35,860 nucleotides of DNA. It comes from Candidatus Aenigmatarchaeota archaeon. GTDB lineage: Archaea > Aenigmatarchaeota > Aenigmatarchaeia > CG10238-14 > SCSR01. The DNA is taken from positions 1 through 35,860 of the forward strand of contig JACPJS010000011.1 of the NCBI GenBank assembly GCA_016187405.1, in the 5' to 3' direction. Shown here in pieces: positions 16,321-24,839 of the stretch. Position 1 is the stretch's first letter; every line of letters begins with the position of its first letter. The notes under the pieces were generated by a model. That model ran no database searches and was not told where the DNA came from. It worked only from the letters and a program-made list of their open reading frames with translations. A program made the position numbers and the translations under genes.

Positions 16321-16393
16321 TGCACCGGCCGGGATTTGAACCCGGCACTTGAACTTGGCAAGCTCACGTCTTACCAGGCTAGACTACCGGTGC
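16321..16393 (-). tRNA. tRNA-Gly (anticodon GCC)
   Basis: A 73-base cloverleaf with fully paired acceptor GCACCGG/CCGGTGC, discriminator A. The anticodon loop TTGCCAA gives GCC. The T arm is CCGGG-TTCAAAT-CCCGG. No intron. It begins four bases after the phosphoesterase stop and is likely in the same transcript. Confidence 0.95.
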
Positions 16394-16397
16394 ATTA

Positions 16398-16898
16398 TTA
16401 TCCTAATTTTATTATCTCAGCATTATTATTTTCAGTATCATATATTGCTATGCTCATTCCCTTGGTTTTATCGTTAGTTTCATCGACTAAGGTGCCTGGA
16501 TTCAACCATAAAGTCTTACCTTCTATTTTCAAGTGAGCTATATGATTGTGCCCTGAAAATACAGCATCGTATTTTCCTGACCTGACTAAATCCTCAGCCA
16601 TCCCGGATATATGACCATGAGTTGCTACAAGCTTTCTTCCACCAATCTCAAGTTCCATTTTATCGTCGTAATATTCAATAAAATCGTTTCTCTCCCGATG
16701 TCGGACTTTATCACCGTCGTTATTTCCGAAAACTCCTTTTATAGGGCACATTAATGTAGAAAATCTAGCTGCTGTAAATGGTGCAACCCAATCTCCACAA
16801 TGGATTACTAGTTCAACTTTTCGCTCATTAAAAATGTCAATTGCTTCAAGAATTTTGATTCTCTGATCATGTGTATCTGAAATGATGCCAATTTTCAT
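16398..16898 (-). CDS. YfcE/MJ0936-type metallophosphoesterase
   Basis: A 166-aa calcineurin-like phosphodiesterase. All metal-binding motifs are present: DTH near 8-10, GDW at about 35, GNND near 58, HGH near 94 and GHNH near 116. The single-domain length matches the MJ0936 group, which cleaves phosphodiesters such as bis-pNPP or 2',3'-cyclic nucleotides in vitro; the physiological substrate is unknown. It lies four bases after the upstream 96-aa gene. Confidence 0.92.
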   Translation of the reverse strand: MKIGIISDTHDQRIKILEAIDIFNERKVELVIHCGDWVAPFTAARFSTLMCPIKGVFGNNDGDKVRHRERNDFIEYYDDKMELEIGGRKLVATHGHISGMAEDLVRSGKYDAVFSGHNHIAHLKIEGKTLWLNPGTLVDETNDKTKGMSIAIYDTENNNAEIIKLG

Positions 16899-16902
16899 GT
16901 TA

Positions 16903-17193
16903 TCAACCTAAGATGTTTCCAAAACCTTCTATAGCCTTGTTTTCCTCTTCCTTTATTTTATTTATCAGAGTTGATTTTTCTTCATCACTGACTTTTTCAG
17001 TTAGTTCTTCCACAAGTTTTTCTGCGCGTTCACACTGATCTTCGGTTCCTGAAAAATAACAATAATACCCGTCCTTTCCTATGAACGTACCTTCTTTGAA
17101 TGTCATGCTCGCCCTGCCTACAACATCGTCACTGGATAAAATGTCTTTCGCCTTGGCGTAATTTTCTGATTTAAAGTGGAAAACGACTTCCAT
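16903..17193 (-). CDS. Hypothetical small archaeal protein
   Basis: A 96-aa protein that I cannot assign. The N-terminal 60 residues look like a small alpha/beta sandwich: a first strand MEVVFHF, a helix AKAKDIL, then paired strands TFIGKDGYYCYFSGTE. The C-terminus is a charged helix ending KAIEGFGNILG. It has two cysteines and no metal motif. It is in a tight operon with the phosphoesterase and lies just after tRNA-Thr on the same strand. Confidence 0.75.
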   Translation of the reverse strand: MEVVFHFKSENYAKAKDILSSDDVVGRASMTFKEGTFIGKDGYYCYFSGTEDQCERAEKLVEELTEKVSDEEKSTLINKIKEEENKAIEGFGNILG

Positions 17194-17235
17194 TAAACAT
17201 TCACCGAATTCAATGTTTATATTTCTGATTTTGAA

Positions 17236-17321
17236 AGCCCCAGATGAGATTTGAACTCACGACCCACTGCTTACGAAGCAGTTGCTTTCGGTTAATTATC
17301 TACCGACTGAGCTACTGGGGC
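17236..17321 (-). tRNA. tRNA-Thr (CGT) with a 13-base intron in the D stem
   Basis: Unspliced length 86. The acceptor is GCCCCAG/CTGGGGC, discriminator T. The anticodon stem is ACTGC/GCAGT with loop TTCGTAA (anticodon CGT). The T arm is GTGAG-TTCAAAT-CTCAT. The D arm is broken: GCTC is followed by AGTCGGTAG and then by ATAATTAACCGAA before AGC. A canonical BHB fits exactly: central helix CGGT/ACCG, 5' bulge AGA, 3' bulge AAA. Splicing removes 13 bases between positions 22 and 23 and restores GCTC/GAGC and a normal 73-base tRNA. Confidence 0.92.
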
Positions 17322-17376
17322 ACAGTTGTTTATTACGTTTGAATACTAATAATATATCTTGTTTCAAGGGGGTTAA

Positions 17377-18414
17377 ATGGCTAAGGTTAAAGAAGAGATA
17401 GAGGAAGCTCTGTTCTGGAAAAAAGAAAGAAATGGCATAAGGGATTTCATATCAGCACGTGAAGAATTCATTTCAAAAGGCAAGTTAGACTTTTCGATGA
17501 CAAGGGAGAACAGAGACAATAGACTTGTCGCGTTGAATTTTGGAAGAGTGGTTGGATTGGAAGTCGAGAAGATAGAGAAGAGTAACCTGTTTCATTTTTA
17601 TCCAAATTCAAACACCTTGTTCGTCGGTTCGCCTGGATGTAATGTCCGTGGGCCTTTCTGTTCTGATTTCGAATTGAAGAACAAACAACTTCATGAGAGT
17701 CCTTTGCAGGTCAAATATCAGTATTATACGCCAGAGCAGATAGTTGAGCTTGCAGAAAAGAAGAATTGCAAGTCCATAACATTCAATTATACAGAACCTT
17801 TCATGTTTTTCGAGTTTGCATTCAAGACTGCCAGAAATGCCCACAGGGGGAACATCAAGACAACGATGGTCACTAACGGCTATACGACAGAAGAACCGAT
17901 AAAGAAAATCGGCAAGTTCATGGATGCGGTGACTGTCAAGATATACGGTTCTCTCAATTCAGATCTTTATGACAGATACATGGGTGCGAAGAACGTCAAA
18001 GCAGTCTTTTCCGCATTGAAACAATTCAGGAAACAGAAACTGGCGATAGAGGTAACAAATCTAATCGTTCCACAAATCGGAGACAGTCTGGAAGAATCTA
18101 ACAAGCTGGCTGCCTGGATAAACCACGAATTGGAACCTGAAACACCTTACCATTTAATTCAATTGCAACCTAGCGGCAAACAGGAATTCCTACCTACACC
18201 AGTTTCAACTTTGGAGAACCTTGCTGCAGAGGCAAGAAAACAAGGTCTGCGTTATGTTTATATCCATTCCAACCCACCGCACAACGAGGAAAGCACATTC
18301 TGCCACAATTGTAGGGAGCTCGCAGTGGACAGGAAGAACAGCGTCATAAAGAAATTCAACGTAGTTGACAACAGGTGCCCTAGCTGCGGATTCAAGCTGA
18401 ACTTCATCTCATAA
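17377..18414 (+). CDS. AmmeMemoRadiSam-like radical SAM protein lacking one cluster cysteine
   Basis: A 345-aa protein resembling the radical SAM member (AmrS-like) of the AmmeMemoRadiSam group. Supporting segments: SITFNYTEPFMFFEFA, then TTMVTNGYTTEEPIKKI, DAVTVKIYGSLNSDLYDRYMGA, and a C-terminal zinc-ribbon-like pair CHNC...CPSC. The expected CxxxCxxC cluster motif reads C88-NVR-G92-PF-C95, so the middle cysteine is glycine (codon GGG at 17650-17652). Either the cluster is ligated otherwise or this is no longer a radical SAM enzyme. A strong AAGGGGG site precedes the ATG. No Memo or AMMECR1 partner is in the window. Confidence 0.82.
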   Translation: MAKVKEEIEEALFWKKERNGIRDFISAREEFISKGKLDFSMTRENRDNRLVALNFGRVVGLEVEKIEKSNLFHFYPNSNTLFVGSPGCNVRGPFCSDFELKNKQLHESPLQVKYQYYTPEQIVELAEKKNCKSITFNYTEPFMFFEFAFKTARNAHRGNIKTTMVTNGYTTEEPIKKIGKFMDAVTVKIYGSLNSDLYDRYMGAKNVKAVFSALKQFRKQKLAIEVTNLIVPQIGDSLEESNKLAAWINHELEPETPYHLIQLQPSGKQEFLPTPVSTLENLAAEARKQGLRYVYIHSNPPHNEESTFCHNCRELAVDRKNSVIKKFNVVDNRCPSCGFKLNFIS

Positions 18415-18445
18415 AGATTAAATACTGGAAACGTATTCTATTAAT

Positions 18446-19354
18446 GTGAAACTGTTTCAAATTGTTTCAGTCGCTGTCCTGATTGTTTCAGTATTGTATT
18501 TTACACCAAAGGCATATGCCCAGATACAGTTCTATGATGCTGATGCAGACTTGGCTTCCAACGGGAATGCAAAAATAAAATTAACAATAAATTTTGTCAA
18601 TCCTGAGACAGAGTTCCAGATGACTGTTCTTGGAGCTGTAAAGAACGTGAATGCTTCGACCAATTCTGGTCCAGTTGCATGCACTACAACTGGCGGTGCA
18701 GCGAGTATTATCAATTGTAAAATGTCTTTAACCCCGGATAGACGTACTTTCGATTTGAGTTTTGAAACGCAAGACTTTGCTAAGAACCTTGGGGATCGTA
18801 ATTTGTTTACCATTGATCTTTCATTAGGTCAGGATATATCCGCTGCTTCAGCTACAGTGAAATTACCTGAAGGATATGCTCTTGCCAACACGAGCCTGAT
18901 TCCTGCAGCCAGTCCTACACCTAGCAATATAGTGAGTGACGGCAGACGTATAATCATAAATTGGAATTTCCAGAATATCAAAGCAGATCAATCATTCAGA
19001 GTACAGACCTTGTACGAACCGATTGAAAACAACATACCGACAAATATAATTTCTATCATAGTTACACTGGTGCTTGTCATAGTAGGCGGTGCATTCTTCT
19101 ACTTCAGACGATCAAAGCAGCCTAAGGAAGTGATACTTTCCGTTCTTGACGACTTTGAAAAGAGGATAGTGGAAGTGATTACAGCAGCTGGTGGTGAGAT
19201 TAATCAACGAAGAGTTGTTCAAGAGACTAATTTATCGAAGGCAAAAGTCTCAAGGGTGATAAAAAGACTTCAGGAACGTGGTTTGATAGAGGTTATACAT
19301 CTTGGAAGGACAAACAAGCTAAAGTTAGCCCACAAGAAATTTGAAGGAAAATAA
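18446..19354 (+). CDS. Membrane-anchored winged-helix regulator with exported sensor domain
   Basis: A 302-aa one-component system. A signal peptide (1-25, ending AYAQ) leads to an extracellular beta-rich domain of about 170 residues. One membrane helix (about 198-218, NIISIIVTLVLVIVGGAFFYF) is followed by a basic stop-transfer and a cytoplasmic winged helix (about 235-300: IVEVITAAGGEINQRRVVQETNLSKAKVSRVIKRLQERGLI). It starts with GTG at 18446; a TATA-like ATTAAATA lies about 26 bases upstream. It sits just before the S-layer gene, so a role in envelope sensing is plausible but inferred. Confidence 0.87.
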   Translation: MKLFQIVSVAVLIVSVLYFTPKAYAQIQFYDADADLASNGNAKIKLTINFVNPETEFQMTVLGAVKNVNASTNSGPVACTTTGGAASIINCKMSLTPDRRTFDLSFETQDFAKNLGDRNLFTIDLSLGQDISAASATVKLPEGYALANTSLIPAASPTPSNIVSDGRRIIINWNFQNIKADQSFRVQTLYEPIENNIPTNIISIIVTLVLVIVGGAFFYFRRSKQPKEVILSVLDDFEKRIVEVITAAGGEINQRRVVQETNLSKAKVSRVIKRLQERGLIEVIHLGRTNKLKLAHKKFEGK

Positions 19355-19414
19355 ACTTTATTTATGATAAAAACGACTTATTTTATTCTTAGAAACAATT
19401 AGCAACTTTCTATT

Positions 19415-19492
19415 GCTTATAAAAGGTATAATTGATATAGATTTTTAGCTCCTAGAATTTTTTTTAAATTGTTTCAGTCAACCTATATAGGT
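19415..19492 (+). promoter_or_regulatory. S-layer gene promoter and palindromic leader element
   Basis: GCTTATAAAAGG (19415-19426) is a good TATA box with a purine/G context. Transcription from it would give a leader of about 150 bases before the S-layer ATG at 19598. A second TATA-like element, the perfect 12-base palindrome ACCTATATAGGT, lies at 19481-19492 and could be a second promoter or an operator. The 243 bases between the two genes hold nothing else that I can identify. Confidence 0.5.
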
Positions 19493-19597
19493 AAAAATGA
19501 CCAATTAATGTTAACAAAACCCAAGCACTATAATCTATCGATCATGAAAATGAAAGATGGAATAGTGATTAAAAATCGAACATGTGAGGAATCATAT

Positions 19598-21955
19598 ATG
19601 AATAACAAGATTGTTGCAAGCTTCATGACAGCCTTAATGGCAGCCATGGTGCTAGTCAGCCCAGCATTGGGTGCAACAGCTCTTAACACATATCCAACAT
19701 TCCTCGGCAAGGCAGGAGACTTTTACGTCGTAGTTGGTTCAAAGGCAGCAGCAAGTGATGTTGCTGGTGCTATTGACGTTGCGTCAAACTTGGCTCAACT
19801 ATCATATAACAGTCAATCTGTCGGTTCGACTACAAGTTCAACAGGAACAACAGACAGGAAAATAGTAATTCCATCAAGTAGCACGACAGGTGCAATTGGT
19901 GGTACAACAGCTAATACTTTCCCAGTACAGTTGAAGAATTTCCACTATACCGGATTACAAACAGGTCAATTCGCATATAGAGGAACAAATCACAACTACC
20001 ATGAAGAAGTAGTCTTGAGTACAACTGATCCAAACTTAAAGTTGACTCACAGTATCTCAAGTCCGGTTAACGGAACTTTGAAGATGAGAGTTGAAAACAA
20101 CGCTACAACTTCTAGATACTACTTCGACGATGCAATCAAAGTTGCAGACTTTATGTCTTCAGGTTCAGCTGGAAATACAACATCTGGTATGAACACATAT
20201 CAGAATCCAGTTGATGTGACTGTCGCAGGTCAGCACTTCTTGATAACATCAGTGCCAGCTACAACATCATTCGTTGCTCTAGTAGGTTCTGTAAAGACCC
20301 TAAGCGACGGCGATTCGATGACAGTAGGTGACTTGACTTTCAAGGTAGTTCAGTCATTCTCCTCAACAACAGCAAAAATTGAGATAAGCGATGCATCTGG
20401 AAATGTCGTAAAGACAGGAATCAACACAGGTAGCACAGAATCCGTCTCATTCGGCGGTTCTACATACAACTACAGAGTGTTGAATTCGGGTGCCACAGCT
20501 TCCGGAGTACTAGGCTATGCCCAGGTACTTGCAGGTAAGGGTGACATCGAAAAGACTTTCGATAACTCAGATACAGCAACCATCTCAGCATGGGGAACAG
20601 ACTGGAAAATCGCAGGAACATTCGCTACAGCAGGACAAATATCTTCAGGTGATCACATAGATGTGAAATACGCACCAGCATCCTTAACAGATGCAAATAG
20701 ATACTTCCTACAGGGCGCTACATTCAAAGGTCCAGGCGATTACTGGGAGATCAAGTATGACAGCTTCTCACCATCCAATTTCGCTACTGTAACAATAACA
20801 CCTGTAACAGGTATTACTGTTTACAATAGCACAGCATCAACAGGCTACTCAACAATATACACAGACAACACAGGTGGAGCCTCAAGCTTGAACGGTTTGA
20901 AGATTACATCAGATGTAGCAGGTACAGTCCTTAATGGAAGTACAGGTTACGACGAAATGTACGTTCTGTTCAACGGATCAGGTTCTGCAACAACATGGAA
21001 CAACACACAAGCCGCCTGGTGGTTGGCTTACAAGGACAAAGCAACAGGAAGAGTGGTCAATGCAGACCAGACAGGTGCTGCAGGTCAATGGCCAGCTTCA
21101 GTACTAGACCCAGCAGTGGGTGGGTTGGCTGAAGGACAAGCTCCAGTGAACATAACATTGTCATATGGAGGTCCAGGAGCATCAGCAACCTATTACTTAC
21201 TAGGTTGGTTTAGTTCACAAAATCTGTTTAGTAACGTCACAGTATCCTCTTCAATATCTGGAGGTGGAAGTGAGGTTCTATTAGCATTCCAGAACAAGAC
21301 AGCATCAGCAACATCAAGTGCACCTGAATTCAGATTAGGTGCAACAACAGCAAGTGCAGATTCCAACGATGTCAGAGTTGATATCGAAGGAACAAGAACT
21401 CAAGACGTCTCTACACAAGACGGTACAGTTCTTACAGATGGTGGCTTACTAGTTAAAACAGTTAAATCCAATGCAGTTTCAGATCAAGCTGTATTAGGAG
21501 TTCCGCCAGAAACGCTTTACGGACTAATCAAGTTCGGAAAGCCAAGTGGAGCAACTGCAACAACTAGCTCATCCACTGTCAATGTAGTCGTACCAATTAC
21601 AACTGCCGTGGCTAAATTGGATAGCGAAGTAACAGCAGCTGACAAGGCAGGTAAAGACTTTGTCCTAGTCGGTGGACCATGTGCAAACACATTGGTAGCT
21701 GATTTGAAGACAGCCGGTAAAATATCAAACGGTTGTTCAGATTGGCCAGCAAGAAACTTCGGTTTGATCCAAGTAGTGGACGATAATCCATCTACAGGTC
21801 ATCAAACAGTTGTAGTCGCAGGAACAAGAGCTGAGGATACAAGATTAGCATCAAGCGTATTGCAGAACTATGCAACCAAGCTTTCTACTGTAACAGGTAG
21901 CAAAGTAGAAGTTTCAGGTTCTACATTGGCTAGTGCAACTGTAACACCAGCTTAA
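19598..21955 (+). CDS. S-layer protein (Methanococcus-type)
   Basis: A 785-aa surface-layer protein forming the cell wall lattice. I start at 19598 because GAGGA lies 8 bases upstream and the product then opens with a clear signal peptide (MNNKIVASFMTALMAAMVLV, cut near ALGA). The N-terminal part (FLGKAGDFYVVVGSKAAASDV) resembles S_layer_N and the C-terminal part (KDFVLVGGPCANTLVADL; GLIQVVDDN; TVVVAGTRAEDTRLAS) resembles S_layer_C. The middle is Thr/Ser/Gly-rich with many N-x-S/T glycosylation sites. Two cysteines lie near residues 690-705. There is no membrane anchor at the C-terminus. Confidence 0.9.
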   Translation: MNNKIVASFMTALMAAMVLVSPALGATALNTYPTFLGKAGDFYVVVGSKAAASDVAGAIDVASNLAQLSYNSQSVGSTTSSTGTTDRKIVIPSSSTTGAIGGTTANTFPVQLKNFHYTGLQTGQFAYRGTNHNYHEEVVLSTTDPNLKLTHSISSPVNGTLKMRVENNATTSRYYFDDAIKVADFMSSGSAGNTTSGMNTYQNPVDVTVAGQHFLITSVPATTSFVALVGSVKTLSDGDSMTVGDLTFKVVQSFSSTTAKIEISDASGNVVKTGINTGSTESVSFGGSTYNYRVLNSGATASGVLGYAQVLAGKGDIEKTFDNSDTATISAWGTDWKIAGTFATAGQISSGDHIDVKYAPASLTDANRYFLQGATFKGPGDYWEIKYDSFSPSNFATVTITPVTGITVYNSTASTGYSTIYTDNTGGASSLNGLKITSDVAGTVLNGSTGYDEMYVLFNGSGSATTWNNTQAAWWLAYKDKATGRVVNADQTGAAGQWPASVLDPAVGGLAEGQAPVNITLSYGGPGASATYYLLGWFSSQNLFSNVTVSSSISGGGSEVLLAFQNKTASATSSAPEFRLGATTASADSNDVRVDIEGTRTQDVSTQDGTVLTDGGLLVKTVKSNAVSDQAVLGVPPETLYGLIKFGKPSGATATTSSSTVNVVVPITTAVAKLDSEVTAADKAGKDFVLVGGPCANTLVADLKTAGKISNGCSDWPARNFGLIQVVDDNPSTGHQTVVVAGTRAEDTRLASSVLQNYATKLSTVTGSKVEVSGSTLASATVTPA

Positions 21956-21966
21956 GAGCTGTCTAC

Positions 21967-22012
21967 AAAGAAGGAAATATTTTAATTTCCCCTTCTTTTT
22001 TCTTTTTCCCTA
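21967..22012 (+). terminator. Terminator after the S-layer gene
   Basis: AAAGAAGGAAAT and ATTTCCCCTTCTT form an interrupted stem across an A/T loop, followed by a long T/C-rich tract. A strong terminator is expected for such a highly expressed gene. Confidence 0.65.
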
Positions 22013-22073
22013 ATTTTCACTTGACGATTTGCTATCGAAAATGTTTTATACTTCACCAGTCAATTGTAATTCT

Positions 22074-22616
22074 ATGAAATTCGGATTGAAGCCAAAGCAC
22101 GTGACCATATCGTTGGGCATAGTTTTTGTGTTACTTGCAGGATACTTCATTTACCAATACGAACAAAATAAAGAATTGACTCACTATACTTACAATGGGA
22201 TGGCACTTGGATTCAGAGACGATCTGAGAGCAACACAGAATATTCCTGTCTCTGATGCGAACGACATAATTGCCAATTCATGGAACGCTTACCTGAACAA
22301 CGTGACCATAGTTTTTGTAAACAGCACAGACAACCATCTGGTGGAAGTTAATGCAGTCGAGATAACATACAAGCTCGGTCTGGTCTACCAGTCTTACGGT
22401 GCATTTATCGGATTCAAGGGAAAGGATATAGATTCTTACAACAACATAACTTCAAATCAGGACAGTCTCGTAATCGCGATGGTTCCGCCTGCACTTGCAA
22501 ATGAGACAAGCGTAAGTTACAAGACCGGTGTCGTTTTCATCCAGGGAAAAACTCAAAAAGACTTTGATCTTGCAACTATAAAGTTCCTAATGACGGTATT
22601 GAACATCACTGTCTAG
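22074..22616 (+). CDS. Hypothetical single-pass membrane protein
   Basis: A 180-aa protein with one N-terminal membrane helix (residues about 11-28, ISLGIVFVLLAGYFIYQY) and an outward alpha/beta domain with several N-x-S/T sites. I know no family. I start at 22074 because a TATA-like TTTTATAC lies about 28 bases upstream, fitting a leaderless transcript. The stop shares CTAG with the convergent thioredoxin-fold gene. Confidence 0.75.
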   Translation: MKFGLKPKHVTISLGIVFVLLAGYFIYQYEQNKELTHYTYNGMALGFRDDLRATQNIPVSDANDIIANSWNAYLNNVTIVFVNSTDNHLVEVNAVEITYKLGLVYQSYGAFIGFKGKDIDSYNNITSNQDSLVIAMVPPALANETSVSYKTGVVFIQGKTQKDFDLATIKFLMTVLNITV

Positions 22617-23263
22617 CATTGAATTACAGAATTCAGCTTGTCTTTAGCAGTCAAACCTTGGAACACATGAGACTCATCGATTATAATGGCCGGATATTCT
22701 GTTACATTGAATTGTTTCGAGATTGCGCCTACCGTGACGAGGTTACTATCTGCGGTTATTGGAATCAACATCATCTTGTTACCGCACTTTTCTTTAAGTG
22801 AAAGGAGGATGTTCGATTGCACTTTGTTATCAACCTCTTCTGTCGTCGTGGTGTTTTGCAGTCTAAATAAATGTACCACAGTATGATATGTAAAGTTGCA
22901 ATTGTCTTTCAGTTCAATGCTGTTCAACCAGAACTGTGTCTGCAACAACGTATACCTTCTCCATTCTTGCATCGTATTGGACGAGAAAGAACTTGCAGTC
23001 AACCTACTTTCTATATTTTTCCCATCTTCGTAGATTTTATTGTTGTATTCAAGATTTTGTTCTAGTGCCACATTGCAATAATTTTTCCCGAACGTTCCTA
23101 TGTATGAGTTGAGCAACCTCGCATCATATGAATTTATATCAGATTCCGAAAGGCTGTTGCTTATAGACGCGAGTCTGAAATTATCGAGCCATACACCGAT
23201 CATTATCCCGATCAAAAAAACAAACAAGGTGAGAATCCCTGCTTGGATAAATATTCTTTTCAT
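22613..23263 (-). CDS. Membrane-anchored thioredoxin-fold protein without CxxC
   Basis: A 216-aa protein with an N-terminal membrane helix (7-27) and an outward helical region. The C-terminal domain looks like the second half of a thioredoxin fold: NKMMLIPITADSNLVTVGAISKQFNVTEYPAIIIDESHVFQGL, with the cis-proline context YPAIIID. The redox CxxC is missing; only isolated cysteines remain (EKCGNK, final IQC). Its start overlaps the glycosyltransferase stop as ATGA, so the two are co-translated and may work together. Confidence 0.72.
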   Translation of the reverse strand: MKRIFIQAGILTLFVFLIGIMIGVWLDNFRLASISNSLSESDINSYDARLLNSYIGTFGKNYCNVALEQNLEYNNKIYEDGKNIESRLTASSFSSNTMQEWRRYTLLQTQFWLNSIELKDNCNFTYHTVVHLFRLQNTTTTEEVDNKVQSNILLSLKEKCGNKMMLIPITADSNLVTVGAISKQFNVTEYPAIIIDESHVFQGLTAKDKLNSVIQC

Positions 23264-24486
23264 TTTGTCATCCAGCCCCTTTCATTTCTTAAAAACTTGT
23301 AGATGGAAGTTAAAAGGTTTATCGTAAGAAGTATAGGATACAATGTCAGGAAAATTGCCAATACAGGTATGCTCGGGTCCTCTTTATGCACTTTTGTGCT
23401 GAGCCTTATCGTGTACAATGAAAACAAAAATATCAAGATACCGTAGATGACGAGCAAGTCCACGTTATAGCTGATATCGAAATTCGAAAATGGATTTATC
23501 CCAAATGACAGTGATGTGGTGAGATAAAGGAAATAAGCAAATGCTCTTGTCGCTGTCAGATACATGAAGATTATTATGCCAAGCAATGAAAGCACGTACA
23601 CAAGTAAAGAGATAGGCACGATGAACCTACCGACATTGTGCGCCTTTTTGTCGAAAATAAATCTGAGATATTTGAAAAATGTCTGTATGCCCCCGATTGT
23701 CCATCTTGTTCTTTGCTTCCACCACCATTTCAGATTATCCGGATAGAAACTATGAACAATCGCATCGAATGCCATTCTGATCTTGTAACCATTCTTCAGC
23801 AGCCTCCAATCTATCTCGACGTCTTCAACTAGATTCTTTTCATCAAATCCGCCGACTTTCACAAGAATTTTTTTATTATAAACACTCAATGGTCCAGGAG
23901 TTACAGAAATGAGATTCAGATGTTCCTGTGCTTTTCTGAAAACAGAAACTATCATGTATTCTGCCTGTTGCAGTTTTTCCCAGATTGTTGTCTGTCTTTT
24001 AACCAGGATGTGTGACGTAACAGCTGCAACATCATATTCGTCAAAGTATGCCATGCACTGTCTCAGCGAATTCTTTTCCAAGAAACTGTCAGCGTCCATT
24101 ATTGCAACGTAATCATACCTCGCCATCTTTATCCCAAAGTTCATGCTCGCAGCCTTGCCGCTGTTCTTCTTCTTGAAGACCCGTATGTTCTTCGACTGGA
24201 ATTTTTTAGCTATCTCGTACGTATCATCTGTACTACCATCATCGATAACAAGGACTTCGTATTTGTTTCTCGGATAATTTATCGACAAAAGTTTTTTCAG
24301 ACTGGTTGATATTAATTTTCCCTCGTTGTATGTCGGAACAATCACGCTTACATTTGGAAGTTCACTATTGCTCAACGGTTTTCTTTTTAGTTTGTTCCTG
24401 ACTTCAAACCAGAGTATCAGATGGAATATCGTGAAAAAATTCAAGATAAAAAGTATCAGCAGATATGTGATTGTAGTGAATTGCAT
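23260..24486 (-). CDS. Membrane family 2 glycosyltransferase
   Basis: A 408-aa processive-type GT2 enzyme like hyaluronan or cellulose synthases. It has one N-terminal membrane helix (5-27). The catalytic domain has VSVIVPTYNEG, VLVIDDGSTDDT, the DADS motif, VEDVEIDWRL and the QRTRW acceptor motif. Three or more membrane helices follow at the C-terminus. It would add sugars to a lipid, polysaccharide or S-layer precursor at the inner face of the membrane; the sugar cannot be told from sequence. It is upstream of the thioredoxin-fold gene in one operon. Confidence 0.92.
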   Translation of the reverse strand: MQFTTITYLLILFILNFFTIFHLILWFEVRNKLKRKPLSNSELPNVSVIVPTYNEGKLISTSLKKLLSINYPRNKYEVLVIDDGSTDDTYEIAKKFQSKNIRVFKKKNSGKAASMNFGIKMARYDYVAIMDADSFLEKNSLRQCMAYFDEYDVAAVTSHILVKRQTTIWEKLQQAEYMIVSVFRKAQEHLNLISVTPGPLSVYNKKILVKVGGFDEKNLVEDVEIDWRLLKNGYKIRMAFDAIVHSFYPDNLKWWWKQRTRWTIGGIQTFFKYLRFIFDKKAHNVGRFIVPISLLVYVLSLLGIIIFMYLTATRAFAYFLYLTTSLSFGINPFSNFDISYNVDLLVIYGILIFLFSLYTIRLSTKVHKEDPSIPVLAIFLTLYPILLTINLLTSIYKFLRNERGWMTK

Positions 24487-24493
24487 CGTACCA

Positions 24494-24835
24494 CTAGAGT
24501 AGTTTCAGCTTCCCCGTTACCTTGTCGACTTTCTTTTCCTCAATGGGTCCTATTCCAATAGCAGTTATTGTTCCTCTTTTCAACTGTGTCTTGCCTGCAT
24601 CCTTTATAATCACAAATGGTAACTTGGCTTTCTTCAACTGTGATTGTACCTTGTCAAATTCCTTCTCGCTGTTTATTTTCAAAACAACTTTCTTACTACC
24701 TTCCTTGTCCCATTTCTTCACAATCTCGTCATCAGTGTCTCTCATTGAATCTATCGCGGCATGTATAGCATGTGCGATCATCTTTCCCTTATCCATTCCG
24801 ACATCCTTTCTCAATATTATTACTTGTTTGTACAT
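24494..24835 (-). CDS. pth2: Peptidyl-tRNA hydrolase, Pth2 type
   Basis: A 113-aa Pth2, which releases tRNA from prematurely terminated peptidyl-tRNA. Typical segments: MYKQVIILRKDVGMDKGKMIAHAIHAA, then LPFVIIKDAGKTQLKRGTITAIGIGP. The usual KGKxAAQxxHA reads KGKMIAHAIHA, with His where Gln is common; the catalytic Lys, His and Asp are kept. It is seven bases upstream of the GT2 gene and four bases after the membrane protein stop, all on the minus strand. Confidence 0.94.
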   Translation of the reverse strand: MYKQVIILRKDVGMDKGKMIAHAIHAAIDSMRDTDDEIVKKWDKEGSKKVVLKINSEKEFDKVQSQLKKAKLPFVIIKDAGKTQLKRGTITAIGIGPIEEKKVDKVTGKLKLL

Positions 24836-24839
24836 TGTT

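Noticed and set aside
18457-19481. Repeated AAATTGTTTCAGTC at about 18459 and 19467
   Set aside because: One copy codes for signal-peptide residues of the regulator and the other is in the S-layer leader; 14 bases of A/T-rich sequence could match by chance and no third copy was seen.
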